Notes under the pieces: generated by a model | Databases searched by the model: none | The model's input: only the letters and a program-made list of their open reading frames with translations | Told to the model about the DNA's origin: nothing | Shown: piece by piece, positions 13,131 through 24,509 of the stretch | Layout: every line of letters begins with the position of its first letter | How positions within the stretch are numbered: the first letter of the stretch is position 1 | Assembly (NCBI RefSeq): GCF_026262505.1 | Contig: NC_067206.1 | Location: forward strand, 14,752,205 to 14,816,204 | Reading direction: 5' to 3' | Length of the DNA stretch: 64,000 nucleotides | Source of the DNA: Trichomonas vaginalis G3 | Taxonomy: Eukaryota > Parabasalia > Trichomonadida > Trichomonadidae | Program-made: the position numbers and the translations under genes

Positions 13131-13450
13131 GGGACTCAGTTGGCTACGGAATGTGGCTTTGCCCGAAGGCAAGCCTAGCCTAACTTCGGCAAAAATAAAC
13201 ATTTAAAATTGTTGAGTGATTAAATATTATATTTTAAAGAGAGGGGGCACAAGACTTGCCCATGTGAGGGTGAAGTGAAGTCTGACAAGTTTAGCATGTC
13301 AGAATGTAAAGTGTCGGATTTAAAACAAAAAATGGATTAATTTATTCTTAATTATATGATAGAGGATTTGGTAATTAATATCAAATTTTTTGTAAGTAAG
13401 GGAAAAAGAAGTAAGAAAAGAAAGAAAAAATTTTTTAAAAAATAAAAAAG

Positions 13451-13640
13451 CCACTCGCTTTCTGCTCGCGTTGACAAAAAGAACAAAATTCGAAAATAAT
13501 TTGTATGAAATTACGAAACTAAAGCCAACTGCCGCTCCGCTTCGCGGCTTAAAAAAAGAACAAGATTTCGAAAAACACGTTGTAAAAACTAATACCTAAA
13601 CGCCGCCGAGCGAAGCGAGCGGCCTTAAGTAAAACAACAT
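13451..13640. repeat. GC-rich hairpin tandem repeat
   Basis: Three diverged units of about 75 bp. Each opens with a GC-rich hairpin (for example GCCGCTCCGCTTCGCGGC at about 13530, GCCGC..GCGGC at about 13602) and continues with an A-rich arm like AAAAAGAACAA.ATTCGAAAA. A related hairpin (TTGCCCGAAGGCAA) lies near 13172. The GC-rich stems stand out in very AT-rich surroundings. Confidence 0.65.
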
Positions 13641-13684
13641 ATTCTCGCGATTTATCGATACTAAAAAATTTTTTTAATTTTATT

Positions 13685-14071
13685 ACATTTTTTTTTTTTG
13701 CATTTTTTTTAAAGCTTTCTTAACTTAAAATCATGGAATGTTCTCAAAGACCAAAAGTAGCATACAGCATGTAAAGTCTAAACGAACGTAAATCATAATT
13801 ATCACCTTAATTTTAGTATTCACGGCATTTTTTAGCGTGCAAAATTTAAAAACATTCTAATCCACTAGAGCAGTTCCAAAAAGTACATACACGCATCGTA
13901 GCTCAGAAAGATAATCATCCATTACATACCTTTAAACGTTTAAAATCTTGATTTTTTTAAAAAATCCAATTTTATAACTTTGAATACATACAGCTTAAAC
14001 CGTTATACTTGTTTTCTCTGTGAGAAAGCAATCATTAACAAAAGCTAACAATCCTTAAAATAAAGAATTAA
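13685..14071 (+). repeat. Left long TIR
   Basis: Pairs in inverted orientation with 15855-16250. Contains two related internal units (GTAGCATACAGCATGTAAAG near 13758 and AGTACATACACGCATCGTAG near 13881). Confidence 0.7.
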
Positions 14072-15854
14072 ATATTTAATAATTTAATCTAAAATTAAAA
14101 TCAAAAATTAAAATAAAATGAGTTCTTTGTAATAATACTTTTCAAGGCGGATAATATTTTAGTGGGATCTATTGAGGTCATCAAACTAACAGCATTGAGC
14201 AATCTATTGAGCATCTGAATACTCTCGGAATTTTTTTTGTTCCTTTTACAAGAGTATCAATATTCTGCGTTAGTTGCCTTTTTCCAATGAATCCCTACAT
14301 AACTACGGTCATCTGCTGGAATTTTTTGGATCAATTTTGAGTTTGATAACGAAAAGATGGTATCACTTTTGTATATAATTTCTATAATAACATCATCATT
14401 CTGAAGATTTTTTCGTATCAGGAAAATAGTCATGTTTTGAGTGTTCTAAAATGAGCTTCGGCAATAATTGTTAGTTTGCGTCGCCTTACGCCTGTCACGA
14501 CAATCCATCTTTGATATGTTGTAACGTCCATTGTCTGTTAAAGTATTGAGATGCTGTTGGATTCTGTGTCGAGCAACTCAGAACTTGATCATAGGCAGCA
14601 TTGCTTCTTCCTCAATGTTCTGCATCCGTAATTTGAAGACTAAAATCCTTCAATCAAAATTTATAGAATTGTTCAAATTTTCTTGAGAAGAAAACCTTAT
14701 TTGAATTGGTTGCGAAGAAATTGCACGAAGAATATGTTACTCCGCACTAAAAAAGTATTTGAGCTTGTGGAATCTTTTCTTCTATTCTTGACTATCTGTG
14801 GAGCACAGTCCATGCTAATGTAATTCTGGTCAATTGTTACCCGTCCTGAGATAGGCCACACGCAATACTTGAAATGTTTTGATAAGTTGTCTGACTGGAC
14901 AAAAGAAATATAAAAAAGGGAAAATGTGAAAATCTTTGATTAATTGCCGTAATGCATACTAATGGAATGTTTGATCGCAACAATTTATAGGTGCTGTCTA
15001 TATGAAATGGTCTTGAATACTATGCGCAATAAGCTTTTGCCTTCAAACGGCGCGTAATAGAAACACAATAATTATTGTCTGAGACTTCAAATTTGCAATG
15101 AGATCAATCTGGAGAATGTTCTTCTTGTATACTGTGCTGAACAAAGATTGCAATGAACAACATTGTCAGGAGAATATTCTAGTTTGAAAGAGCATGTATT
15201 CTCTCTGCAAATCGTTTGATTGCTATGTTGGTTTTTGAGCGTACATCTGCTGGAATGACGGACTGTAAGAAGGAGTATTTCAAGATCCTTGTGAATGCCA
15301 TTTAAGGCTGTTGCTACTCGCGTCTTTGGATTGTCATCTGTTTGGAAGTAAGTTTCTAAAATATTTGCGATAAAGACAGACGAATTTGACTTTTGTCATT
15401 TGGGGCGGAATGATCATGTTCTTCAAATATTTTGATTAGTTTTGTATTTATTTTTGAATTTCCAAGGAATTGCAACAATTAAAAAATGTTGCAGGACATT
15501 GTTTGGAATATTCTGCCGTGGAATGAAATCTGAGATCTTTTCTTTTCCTGATCACGTTCACCAATTATCCATACTGTGCTTGTTTTCTTGTTTACACTCC
15601 AAATTTATACAAAAGATCCATAACAAGTAAAGATAGTTTCTTCCTTCTAATTCCATTGAAGATTGAAATGAAAATTAAAAATTCAGAAATTTGAATAGAT
15701 TTTGGTCTGTAATTAAATGAAGAATAAGCAAGTTTGTTCGTCAATTGTTTGAGGCAAGAGTATTATAGGAATATTAATTAATGATGGATTTGAGTTGCAA
15801 TATAATGAGTGCAAAGGATAAAGAAGAAAATTTGTTAGATTAAAATTATTATTT

Positions 15855-16250
15855 TAATTCTTTATTTTTTAGGATTTGTTAGCTTTTAGATTGCTTTCTC
15901 ACAAGAGAAAACAAGTAATAAGGTTTTAAGCTGTTTAATGGGTATTAAAGTTAATAAATTATTGTGATTTTTAAAGAAAAAATCAAGATTTTTTAAACTT
16001 TAAAGGTATTAATTTGAATTATCTTTCTTTAGCTTTTACATGCTGTATGCTACTTTTTGGAAACTGCCTCTATTTGTATTAGAATGTTTTAAATTTGCAA
16101 ACCTAAATGCGTAAGTACTAAAAATTAAGGTATTAATAGAATTATCTTTCCTTTAAGCTTTACATTGTGTATTGCTACTTTTGTCGCTTTGAGAATTCCC
16201 ATGATTTTTTAATGTTATAGAAGCTTTAAAGAAAAATGCAAAAAAAATGA
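15855..16250 (-). repeat. Right long TIR
   Basis: Inverted partner of 13685-14071, also with two related internal units (near 16040 and 16165, read on the minus strand). Confidence 0.7.
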
Positions 16251-16429
16251 ATACTTTACTGGCTGGCAAAAAATTTTGTCGCCGCCCCTTTTTAAAGATT
16301 CTTATGTAAAATATAAGATAAAACTTAGCTAAATCGATCAGTGTAATATACGAAATTACCATCAAAGTGACAGCTTCAATTTTTTGACATTTTTGTAAAT
16401 TTTCGAAATTGAAATGAGAAAATGAAATA
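16251..16429. other. AT-rich DNA without recognisable gene
   Basis: Short stretch up to the assembly gap; nothing supported. Confidence 0.5.
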
Positions 16430-16454
16430 NNNNNNNNNNNNNNNNNNNNNNNNN
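16430..16454. other. Assembly gap of exactly 25 N
   Basis: A fixed-size gap. The true distance and the sequence across it are unknown, and Maverick copy B begins abruptly on its right side. Confidence 0.98.
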
Positions 16455-16975
16455 TACCAGGGGTTTAAGACATACGACAACTTTGTTTCATTAGCTGCAA
16501 AATGTGTTATGCAGATAAAGAGATAAAGATTAGAAGATGGTAAGTATGGACAGATGAACAGATTAAAACCAACTGCTTAGATTTAAAGAAAACATTGACG
16601 CCTGTTGTTTTAGCAGGTAAGCTTCAGAATATAACGCAAAAGATTGACACCGCAATGTTCTAAATGTATGTAAAAGCAGATAGGAAATATAACTATGTCA
16701 AATAAGAGATTGAAAATATGCGAAGAACACGACTATGCCAGATTTAAGAGGAGCAGAGAAGCCGGTAGAAAAATAAAATGACATGTTAGAATTTCTGAAC
16801 AAAACTATCCAACTGCTGACGATTTCCTTTTATCTGATGTCAAGAAGAAGTATAAAGAAACTTTCGGCATTGTTAAAAATTCGATTGCTACTAAAGAAGA
16901 AATAGAAGCTTACAAACTTGATTTCAGATTTCAAATATACACGCCACAATTTTCACTGTTTTAAAAACGCTTTTG
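16455..16975 (+). pseudogene. Relic of 316-residue Maverick protein
   Basis: Counterpart of 54275-55225 (minus strand there). Begins at the assembly gap; broken. Confidence 0.75.
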
Positions 16976-17280
16976 TTGACAAAGATAGAGGTAGAAATCT
17001 CACCTTTCCCTAAATATATATTTATTTGAATTCGAAAAAATCTGAGTAAATAATTTTTTAGGGCAGTGTGTCAAACCGTTGAGTTTTCACAAAAATTAAA
17101 AAATAACGTTTACCATGTAAAACGTTTATAAAATAACTGGGGTTAAGAAATAGAGGTAGAATATCGGGTTAATCTAACCTCTACCCTAAAATATATTTTT
17201 GCTGAATTCAGCCACAAAAATCATGAATTTCCTATAGTTAGAAAAATAAAGCTAAATTTTTATTTAAGAGAATTTTTATT
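16976..17280. other. Intergenic region with diverged palindromes
   Basis: Holds two diverged members of the palindrome family of copy D: about 16988-17010, and 17150-17190 (core GGGTTAATCTAACCT flanked by GAGGTAGA/TCTACCC). Confidence 0.6.
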
Positions 17281-18071
17281 TTGTATGTAAAGACAGTTAA
17301 TGTCAACACACGAGAACACAACAACAGTATGTTCCATGAAGCTATAAATGAAGAATACGAGTCATACAGTTTAACAAACATCCGTCTCATTCGTTCGTCA
17401 AAGACGATATGTACCAAATGCAAAGTTTTATCTGAATGCTCTTCGTTCTACAAAGCAAGCATATCATTGTTTGAAAAACCAACAGACAAAGAAACTTTTA
17501 GAACAAGAATTCCTTCTATGTTGTTCCTCGCGGAAAACAGGAGAAGAGATTCCGTTACGAAAATCCTGCGGAAAAATTGGTCCTGGTATTGAAGGTTATT
17601 ATGTCATAGACTTCTTGTAAAGCTGTGCAATGTGGGCTTCCCTCGTTATGCTTGGTAATATTTTACATTGATTTGATGAACATTCATAAAGACAGAACGT
17701 GGAGTAAGAAATGAGAAAAGCAAGCTTGAAGCAAAAGACAAAAGCATTCAGAAAAGAAATACCACGTTCCTGGTACCAAAAGGAAAGGAAAAGAACTATA
17801 AGTATATGATTTATACTGAAGAGTGGGAAAGAAGAGAGAAAAAGAGTATGGTTATGTTCATTTAGTCAGAAGAAACAACAAAAGCTTTTACGACCTTGCT
17901 AAGATTTACAAATCTGACAGAATTGGTTCTTATCGCGAAAACTTACCGATTTCAATGACACGCAATGAAGATGTGAAACAAATAGTTTCAAGATACGTTA
18001 CCTCAAACACACTGATGATATTTAAAGGTTGTACCAATACTTACATTCAAAGAAGACCTACTTCATTATGA
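17281..18071 (+). pseudogene. Relic of a Maverick gene missing from C and D
   Basis: Two readable coding stretches separated by broken sequence. The first holds closely spaced Cys-x2-Cys and further Cys (CTKCKVLSEC), suggesting a metal-binding patch. The second is rich in Lys/Arg/Tyr. Its 3' end matches the short remnants at 27590-27690 and 54080-54175. Convergent with the ATPase gene. Function unknown; broken. Confidence 0.5.
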
Positions 18072-18119
18072 AGGAAAAAATAAACAGATATTTTGACAAC
18101 TTCAAACAAGTAGGGTAGA

Positions 18120-19065
18120 ATCGAACTCTTTATTTTTCAAGCTTGACTTTTTACAATTTGAACTTTGTTTGCGTAGATATGAATTCTGAAAGAAGTATGA
18201 GGGTCTTGTATGACTTTGTACTTCTCCCATAGTTCATGTCTGTCAAACTTACCTGCCATGGACTCTTTCATAAGTTCCATGAAATCGTCTTCGGACAATC
18301 CGGGGAAAAGTATTATGTCAGTAAGTATTCTTTTACATCCTTACTTAAACTCTTTGCTGTCTGTACCAAATGACAACTGAGATGTTAAAGTGTCTGAGCT
18401 TCTTAAGAATTCGACACATATCTTGTTCTCTGTTCTTTAACAAAGGATGAGAGCAAAGTCATCTAAGATAAGAAGACATCTATGAGGGTAAGTCTTCCAA
18501 TCGTAAGATTGCAATTTCTTCGAAATGTATTCTATCTCTTTCTGTTTGTTTCTGAAGTGTTTCTTCTCTAATATTCTCTGCATTTCCTCATTTGGGTCTT
18601 AACTTAGAATTTATATACTCATTTATAGCATTTACTTCAAAACTCTTCTTTGGTACTTCTTTATCCAATTAACAACTCAGAGTCTTTATACATACTAACT
18701 TAGACTTCTTTATAATATCTTTGAACGAATTGACGGTTTGGTCAAATTGACCAGAAGTACTACAAATGACTACTAACTCATAGAATGGGTTCTTCATCTT
18801 CTTGTTGTTGTGCAGCCATTTTAAGATAAGTGAAAGTCTTACCCGACCCAGGTGGTGCAATTAGACCTGTTATACCATTCTGAGCAAATAAGAACTTGTC
18901 ATGTATAGGTTTTATCTGAGCATTTTCTAACTTCCTCTTGTTCTTTTTAAAACATTCTCAAATTTTTGTCAATGTCAGCAAACTTTTTTTCTAACATATT
19001 TTTAGAAAATTAAAATTTTTATCTTTTAAAAATGTCTAGCGATTTCGCTATCTATTGAACAAGCT
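18120..19065 (-). pseudogene. Relic of A32/FtsK-type packaging ATPase
   Basis: Counterpart of 26693-27568 in copy C, including the Walker A region near 18840. Many breaks. Confidence 0.85.
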
Positions 19066-19466
19066 TTTCGACCAAAACATCTGTCGACCATAAAATCTTA
19101 CATGTGTAAACAAGAAAGGTGAATTTGTTCTAAAGTTCTGTTTCTGGGAATATGACAAGAACCATAAAACATTACAAAGAGAGTCTTAAAATTTGTCAAT
19201 GACAGACTTGTTGACAGAGATGACGCCTTTGGAAAGATGAAGTCCAACAAAATTCTTAGAATGCAAAGAAGACACATGCGCTGTTCTTGAAGATGAAATA
19301 GAAAACAGAATAGAAGAGCTATTAAAGGACAAAGAACTTTTACAAAATATGGTTCTGAGAAATTTGACTAACTCACCACCAGAAAAGAAGAAGAAAGAGA
19401 AAGAGAAAAAAAAGAAGAAAGAGAAGAAGAACCTGAACCAGTTCCAGAGAAAAGAAATTTGACATG
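19035..19466 (+). pseudogene. Relic of K/E-rich tailed Maverick protein
   Basis: Counterpart of 52704-53158 (minus strand there). Broken. Divergent from the ATPase relic. Confidence 0.75.
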
Positions 19467-19484
19467 TAAAAATAAAATTTATTT

Positions 19485-19905
19485 TTTAGAACATTTCTGG
19501 GTCAATGTCAATGTTCTCTTCCTCTTTAGGAGCAAACACTGGCTTAGACTCTAAAATCTTTTTACCCAATTTACCTTGAACTTCTACAACTTTAGACTCA
19601 TAATATTCATAGTCGTCTGCTCTCTTGGTTCATAAGGTATAACAAGTTTGTATGCTTTGCCTTCTTTAAGGTTTGAAACCTTCTGTCAAAACTTTCTTTG
19701 ACTGCTAACAAACCTTCTATGTCTAAGTCTTCAAATTTCGCACCATTTTTAGTCACAATAGCAAACTTAACTGGTTCGATGTTCCAAACTTTGCTGAATG
19801 AAGACTTTTCAAAATGGTAGAAGTAAACATTCAAATATGTGAATGGGTCTAGTTCTTCTTTAAGTCTGTACATGTACTTGTTTACTGAGATGAATTTTCG
19901 TCATC
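19485..19905 (-). pseudogene. Relic of 139-residue Maverick protein
   Basis: Counterpart of 52268-52687 in copy D. Broken. Confidence 0.8.
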
Positions 19906-19944
19906 TTTTCTATCGGATAAAAAAAATATTTTTTTTAAAATTTA

Positions 19945-21147
19945 CTCAGAAAAATTTTTCTTTGTATATACACCATTCTGTACGTCTAAAAGACTTTTGA
20001 CATTTGCCAAGAATGTCGTTTAGAAGCTGCATATAACCATATCTTGACAATATTGTTTATATCATCTACAATGACCTTTCATCTAAAACACTCAAAGTAG
20101 TTTCCTCTATGAACAGTTCATATACACTCTTGTTTGCTTCTAACAATGTTTGTCTCTCTTCGGTATGTGGAATTTGTCTTGGATTGAACTTGAAATATCT
20201 AATCATGAAATATGAGAACAAGTGTTGTAAAAGTCAGATGTCAAAGTTTCTGCTAAGTCGTCAAAATATTCTGTATCTTGCATATGAGAATCTGACGTTC
20301 TGACAACTACATATCTTCTGTCAGAACTTTCTAACTTCATCGGAACAGCATGTTTGAAACCATAATGAAGTTTGCAACATTTTCACAAACTCTTTGCTTT
20401 ATATTTCTTTCAACAACTCCAACTTGTCTGTTATAAGACTCTTCAAAGCATCTGAGTTTAAAACTTTGTTGTATCTATACTTTGAAGTTCTTCAAACTAT
20501 AAGTTTCATATTTCTCATTGAGAGTTAAATTTACCGCAGATGTTTTCTAAGTTTGTCATATTTGGGTTCGAATAACTTCTAACAGTTTGCACAAAATATC
20601 TGTAAAGAAAGTTTCTTACCAGTTCCTTGTTTTCCAATTATAATGAGAGCAGTTTCATTTTTAGCACTTGGATGTTGTAAGATTTTTGCAAACCAACATA
20701 AGATATACTCATAGACTCTTTCGTTCTCATTGCATATAATTCTTTGACATGGTCTAACAAGCTTCTATAATATTCTTCCATTCTACTTGTTCGTTATATC
20801 CAGTGAAGATAGAATAGAAGTTTGGAGAAGGTGTAAGAACTTTATACCTCGAACTGAAAAATCTTCTAACTTTGACAATAAGATATCCCAAGCATCTAAC
20901 ATCTTCATTCCAACTTGTACGACTTTTATTTTCTTAAGTTTCTGTCTACATTCTTGTTTCAGAACTATTGTTGCCTCTTGGTTTGTTAAAGACACATCCC
21001 ATTCTTCATGACATAACATTCTGGGGCAGAGTCACATAAATGACTAAACGTTTCAAATTCTCGACTGCTTTGTTATAGTCTCAAATGGACACATATTTCT
21101 GAATGCTTGGAAGTCATAAAAATCTGAAACATCTATTCTGTACATTT
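19945..21147 (-). pseudogene. Relic of SF3-type helicase
   Basis: Counterpart of 50994-52230 in copy D. Many breaks. The start motif TTTTTATAAAA.. is still recognisable at 21145-21175. Confidence 0.8.
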
Positions 21148-21177
21148 TTATAAAATAAAAAAAAATATTTTTTTTTT

Positions 21178-21962
21178 ATTCTTGACTTTGTTTGTTCATT
21201 TGTTGCATTTGTTGTTCTTGAGCTATTTGTTGTTGAAGTTGTTCTTGTAATACAATACTTTCACCAGTTGCATCTTCCAATTCGAAACTTTCTGCCGTCA
21301 TTGACAAATACATAGGACATAAAAGTTTTACAGGAACAAAGTTTGCGTCAACTAATGTAACGTTATACTTGCCAAAGTGTTTGATTCACTAAGGTGAAAA
21401 TCTGCATTCGAATGAACAATAGGCAAACCAGCAGAGAAAAGTATTGTTTATACGCATAAGTATCTTTTGGTCATAATAGTTTCTGTCGACATTCGAATAA
21501 ACACTTTGAACCTAAGTTTGAAACAATATATAAATGTGTGTACTTAAGTCAATGGAATAGACATTCCTTGTATGACACCTTTTCCTGTTATAGGAAACTG
21601 TTGGTAGTAAAAACCAGAAATAAGTTTTGTATTATAGCTCATATCATATAATAATCTCAGTCGGACTCCAAACATAATGAAACCTGCTCTAGTTGCAGCA
21701 CATGTTACATCCGTCTTAAAGTATTAAATAAGTCAACAAAACCTGTTGGTGGTATATCTGAGTAAGTATCTTCAAAGGAGTATTTTTTACCATTCACAAC
21801 AATAAAGTCTTCTGGTGTCAAAAGAGCAAAACAGCTTTAGTCGTCATTGTGTTAAGGTTAGTTTACAATATCGTCCTTGAGGACTTTGTAAGTTTGTTGT
21901 TATAGAATTATATGACTCAGGGTTTTTAGTCGTAATAGTATAAACCATTATCTTCTGCCATT
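21178..21962 (-). pseudogene. Relic of minor capsid protein candidate
   Basis: Counterpart of 50169-50965 in copy D, including the Q-rich tail codons at about 21180-21250. Many breaks. Confidence 0.8.
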
Positions 21963-21964
21963 TA

Positions 21965-22060
21965 CTTAGCAAATAAATTTTAATGAATGTTGTGGTCGTC
22001 AAATATTTTTATTAACGTCTGGGAAACTATATTTAAGTTCAACGTTTCACCTCTCGGTCT
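21965..22060 (-). pseudogene. Relic 3' end of 193-residue coiled-coil gene
   Basis: Matches 23585-23679 in copy C in reverse orientation, then stops at the junction with unrelated sequence. Confidence 0.75.
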
Positions 22061-22244
22061 TCTAAATCTATCTATTTCTGCATCATAGAGTTCGTAAGAT
22101 TAAATCTGCATTGGGCTTTTGTCAAGAAGTTTTCAAACCAAGAATCCAGACAGCAGTCTTAAAGAACAATGATATTCTTACAATGCAATGAATAATCAGA
22201 TTATATGTTTACTTACTAGCGAATATAAATGCATATCTGTTATA
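22061..22244. other. Junction segment between inverted copies B and C
   Basis: I found no match to the other copies in the window and no coding frame. It marks the turning point of the inverted arrangement. Confidence 0.5.
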
Positions 22245-22685
22245 CTTACAACCCTGGTATTTAAGATTAATCATAGTACATAGCTCTGGCAATGATAGTT
22301 TCAGGAAGATAATATTTCTACAGCTTGAGGATATCAGGTCATCACCAATCTGACACTTTAGATGCTATGGAAGCTTTACACAAAATTCACAACAACTATT
22401 TAACACGCCTGAAATGCAAAGTTCACTATTATTTGCCATATTGTGAACAGTTGGGTACTTCATATCTACAGAGTGTGCAAAAAACTTACAAATATACAAA
22501 GTTGCGAGACCGCTTCAAACTTTATGTGCTTGGCATTCCATTTCTGACTCTAGAATGACTTTAATGGGCGTATTTCATATCATCGTTCGATGTAACAGTT
22601 ACCAAATACAATATACGGTGACAGAGGACAGGTCCCATGAATTGAGAGTACAAAGAAGTTAAAAATGACCAATAGCCACTTTTCA
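22245..22685 (+). pseudogene. 3' fragment of major capsid protein candidate
   Basis: Matches 48765-49139 of copy D, diverged and broken; truncated on the left by the B-C junction. Confidence 0.75.
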
Positions 22686-22689
22686 CGGA

Positions 22690-23095
22690 AGATTAAGATT
22701 CGTTCTGAAATGCTTGCTAGATGGCATAAAGCTTTCCGATGAGCAGATTTTTGGCAAGCAATGGTCAGTAAGTTAGTCTCTTGAACTGACTTCTCTCGTC
22801 AAATATTGACAGTCCCAGTTTTGACATAATATTGTTTTAAGATAAACTTACCTTTAGAAATATCTGTAAGTTTTGAAGTTATATTTTTGTCTGCTTCAAG
22901 AACTTTCACCATTTCAGTTATACCAACTTTCTTTGCTTTATGAAAATATTGGTTCAGCAAAATGCTATTCTATAACATTTTCCATTGTTTGTTAAAGAAC
23001 TATTTCTGTCAATGTATTTTGTATTGTTTTGTGTGTATAACTTTGTTCTGCTTCAATTCGAAGAGATATCCGAATACGTCCATCTTTTTATTCTA
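22690..23095 (-). pseudogene. Relic of small minus-strand gene
   Basis: Counterpart of 49146-49565 in copy D; broken in both copies. Function unknown. Confidence 0.5.
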
Positions 23096-23101
23096 AGTAA
23101 A

Positions 23102-23679
23102 ATGTCATTTCCGAAATAGAAGCGTAAGTGTTTCAAAAGGTTTAATGGCGGTGGCAGATTTGAAGTTAATTCACCAACTCAAACAAACAGTCAAAGTGTT
23201 ATGTCAATGTCAAGACAGAATGTTGAAGTGGGGAAACCATACGAAGACGAAGATGGATATAACAATTGTTCCTGTAAAAGAACCAACATATCCTGAAGTT
23301 AACAGAAGACTTAAGTTCTGTTGCAGATATTCGAAACGACTACCAACAACTGAAAGACAAACTTCAAACTCGGAGAAGATTTGTCAAGCTTTAGGTATAT
23401 GTTAAACTTGGTCGAACACAACCCTGTAAAAGTGAACTCATATGTCATTGCACCTCATGAAGTTTTGAAAGAACTATTGAAACTTTGACAGAGGCAGACT
23501 CGATATAAACATCAAAGAAAGAAATAGAACCCGACATTAGTTGCTGTGGTGTTTCATATAATGTCATTGACAAGATATACGTTATGAAAGGAGGTGAAAC
23601 GTTGAACTTAAAATATAGTTTCCCAGACGTCATAAAAATATTTGACGACCACAACATTTCATTAAAATTTATTTGCTAA
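23102..23679 (+). pseudogene. Coiled-coil Maverick protein, copy C
   Basis: Counterpart of the whole gene at 49583-50164. Start chosen at the ATG preceded by CTAAGTAAA, as in copy D. Broken in a few places. Lies between the capsid gene and the minor capsid gene, which suggests a virion role; this is inference. Confidence 0.75.
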
Positions 23680-23683
23680 GTAA

Positions 23684-24478
23684 ATGGCAGAAGACATAAT
23701 GGTTTATACTATTACGACTAAAAACCCTGAGTCATATAATTCTATAACAACAAACTTACAAAGTCCTCAAGGACGATATTGTAAACTAACCTTAAACACA
23801 ATGACGACTAAAGCCTGTTTTGCTCTTTTGACACCAGAAGACTTTATTGTTGTGAATGGTAAAAAATACTCCTTTGAAGATACTTACTCAGATATACCAC
23901 CAACAGGTTTTGTTGACTTATTTAATACTTTAAGGACGGTGTAACATGTGCTGCAACTAGAGCAGGTTTCATTATGTTTGGATGTCCGACTGAGTTTACT
24001 ATAAACGATATGAGCTATAATACAAAACTTATTCTGGTTTTTACTACCAACAGTTTCCTATAACAGGAAAAGGTGTCATACAAGGAATGTCTATTCCATT
24101 GACTTAAGCACACCAATCTTATATATTGTTTCAAACTTAGGTTCAAAGTGTTATTCGAATGTCGACAGAAACTATTATGACCAAAAGATACTTATGCGTA
24201 TAAACAATACTTTCTCTGCTGGTTTGCCTATTGTTCATTCGAATGCAGAATTTTCAACCTTAGTGAACTCAAACACTTTGGCAAGTATAACGTTGACATT
24301 AGTTGACGCAAACTTTGTTCCTGTAAAACTTTTATGTCCTATGTATTTGTCAATGACGGCAGAAAGTTTCGAATTGGAAGATGCAACTGGTGAAAGTATT
24401 GTATTACAAGAACAACTTCAACAACAAATAGCTCAAGAACAACAAATGCAACAAATGCAACAACAAAGTCAAGAATAA
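23684..24478 (+). pseudogene. Minor capsid (penton-type) protein candidate, copy C
   Basis: Counterpart of 50169-50965. Beta-strand-like sequence with a tail of Gln-rich residues (LQEQLQQQIAQEQQMQQ). Start motif GCTAAGTAAATG. About two breaks. The single-jelly-roll assignment rests on position next to the capsid gene and general composition, not on a recognised motif. Confidence 0.7.
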
Positions 24479-24483
24479 AAAAA

Positions 24484-24509
24484 TATTTTTTTTTATTTTT
24501 ATAAAAATG
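24484..24509 (+). promoter_or_regulatory. A/T-rich start-site motif of helicase gene
   Basis: A poly-T run followed by TTTTTATAAAAATG. The same arrangement precedes the helicase in D (50966-50996) and B, and the polymerase gene in A, C and D. No host-type initiator (TCA+T-rich) is seen here. Confidence 0.55.

Larger units (their letters stand above)
13685..16250. mobile_element. DNA transposon-like element with long terminal inverted repeats
   Basis: An imperfect inverted repeat of about 390 bp bounds a 1.8 kb interior. The left arm is 13685-14071 and the right arm 15855-16250. Shared blocks, read inward, include TTGCATTTTT.TTTAAAGCTT, AAACATTCTAAT, AATCTTGATTTTTT, ACTTGTTTTCTCT.TGAGAAAGCAATC and CTAACAA.CCT..AA.AAAGAATT. 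The interior has only short broken frames, best on the minus strand, so any transposase is dead. Long TIRs are typical of Mutator-like elements, which are known in T. vaginalis, but no transposase motif was recognised; the family is inferred. Confidence 0.65.
16455..22060 (-). mobile_element. Maverick copy B, internal fragment in inverted orientation, heavily broken
   Basis: Contains, in reverse order and orientation relative to C and D, the stretch from the 316-residue protein gene to the end of the 193-residue coiled-coil gene. There are dozens of small breaks. It meets copy C at about 22060-22245, forming a large inverted repeat (18120-22060 against about 23600-27570). It retains a gene of which C and D keep only a short remnant. 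Confidence 0.85.

Noticed and set aside
15442-15630. 62-codon frame inside the long-TIR element as a transposase piece
   Set aside because: No transposase motif; the opposite strand gives equally plausible broken fragments, so no call was made.
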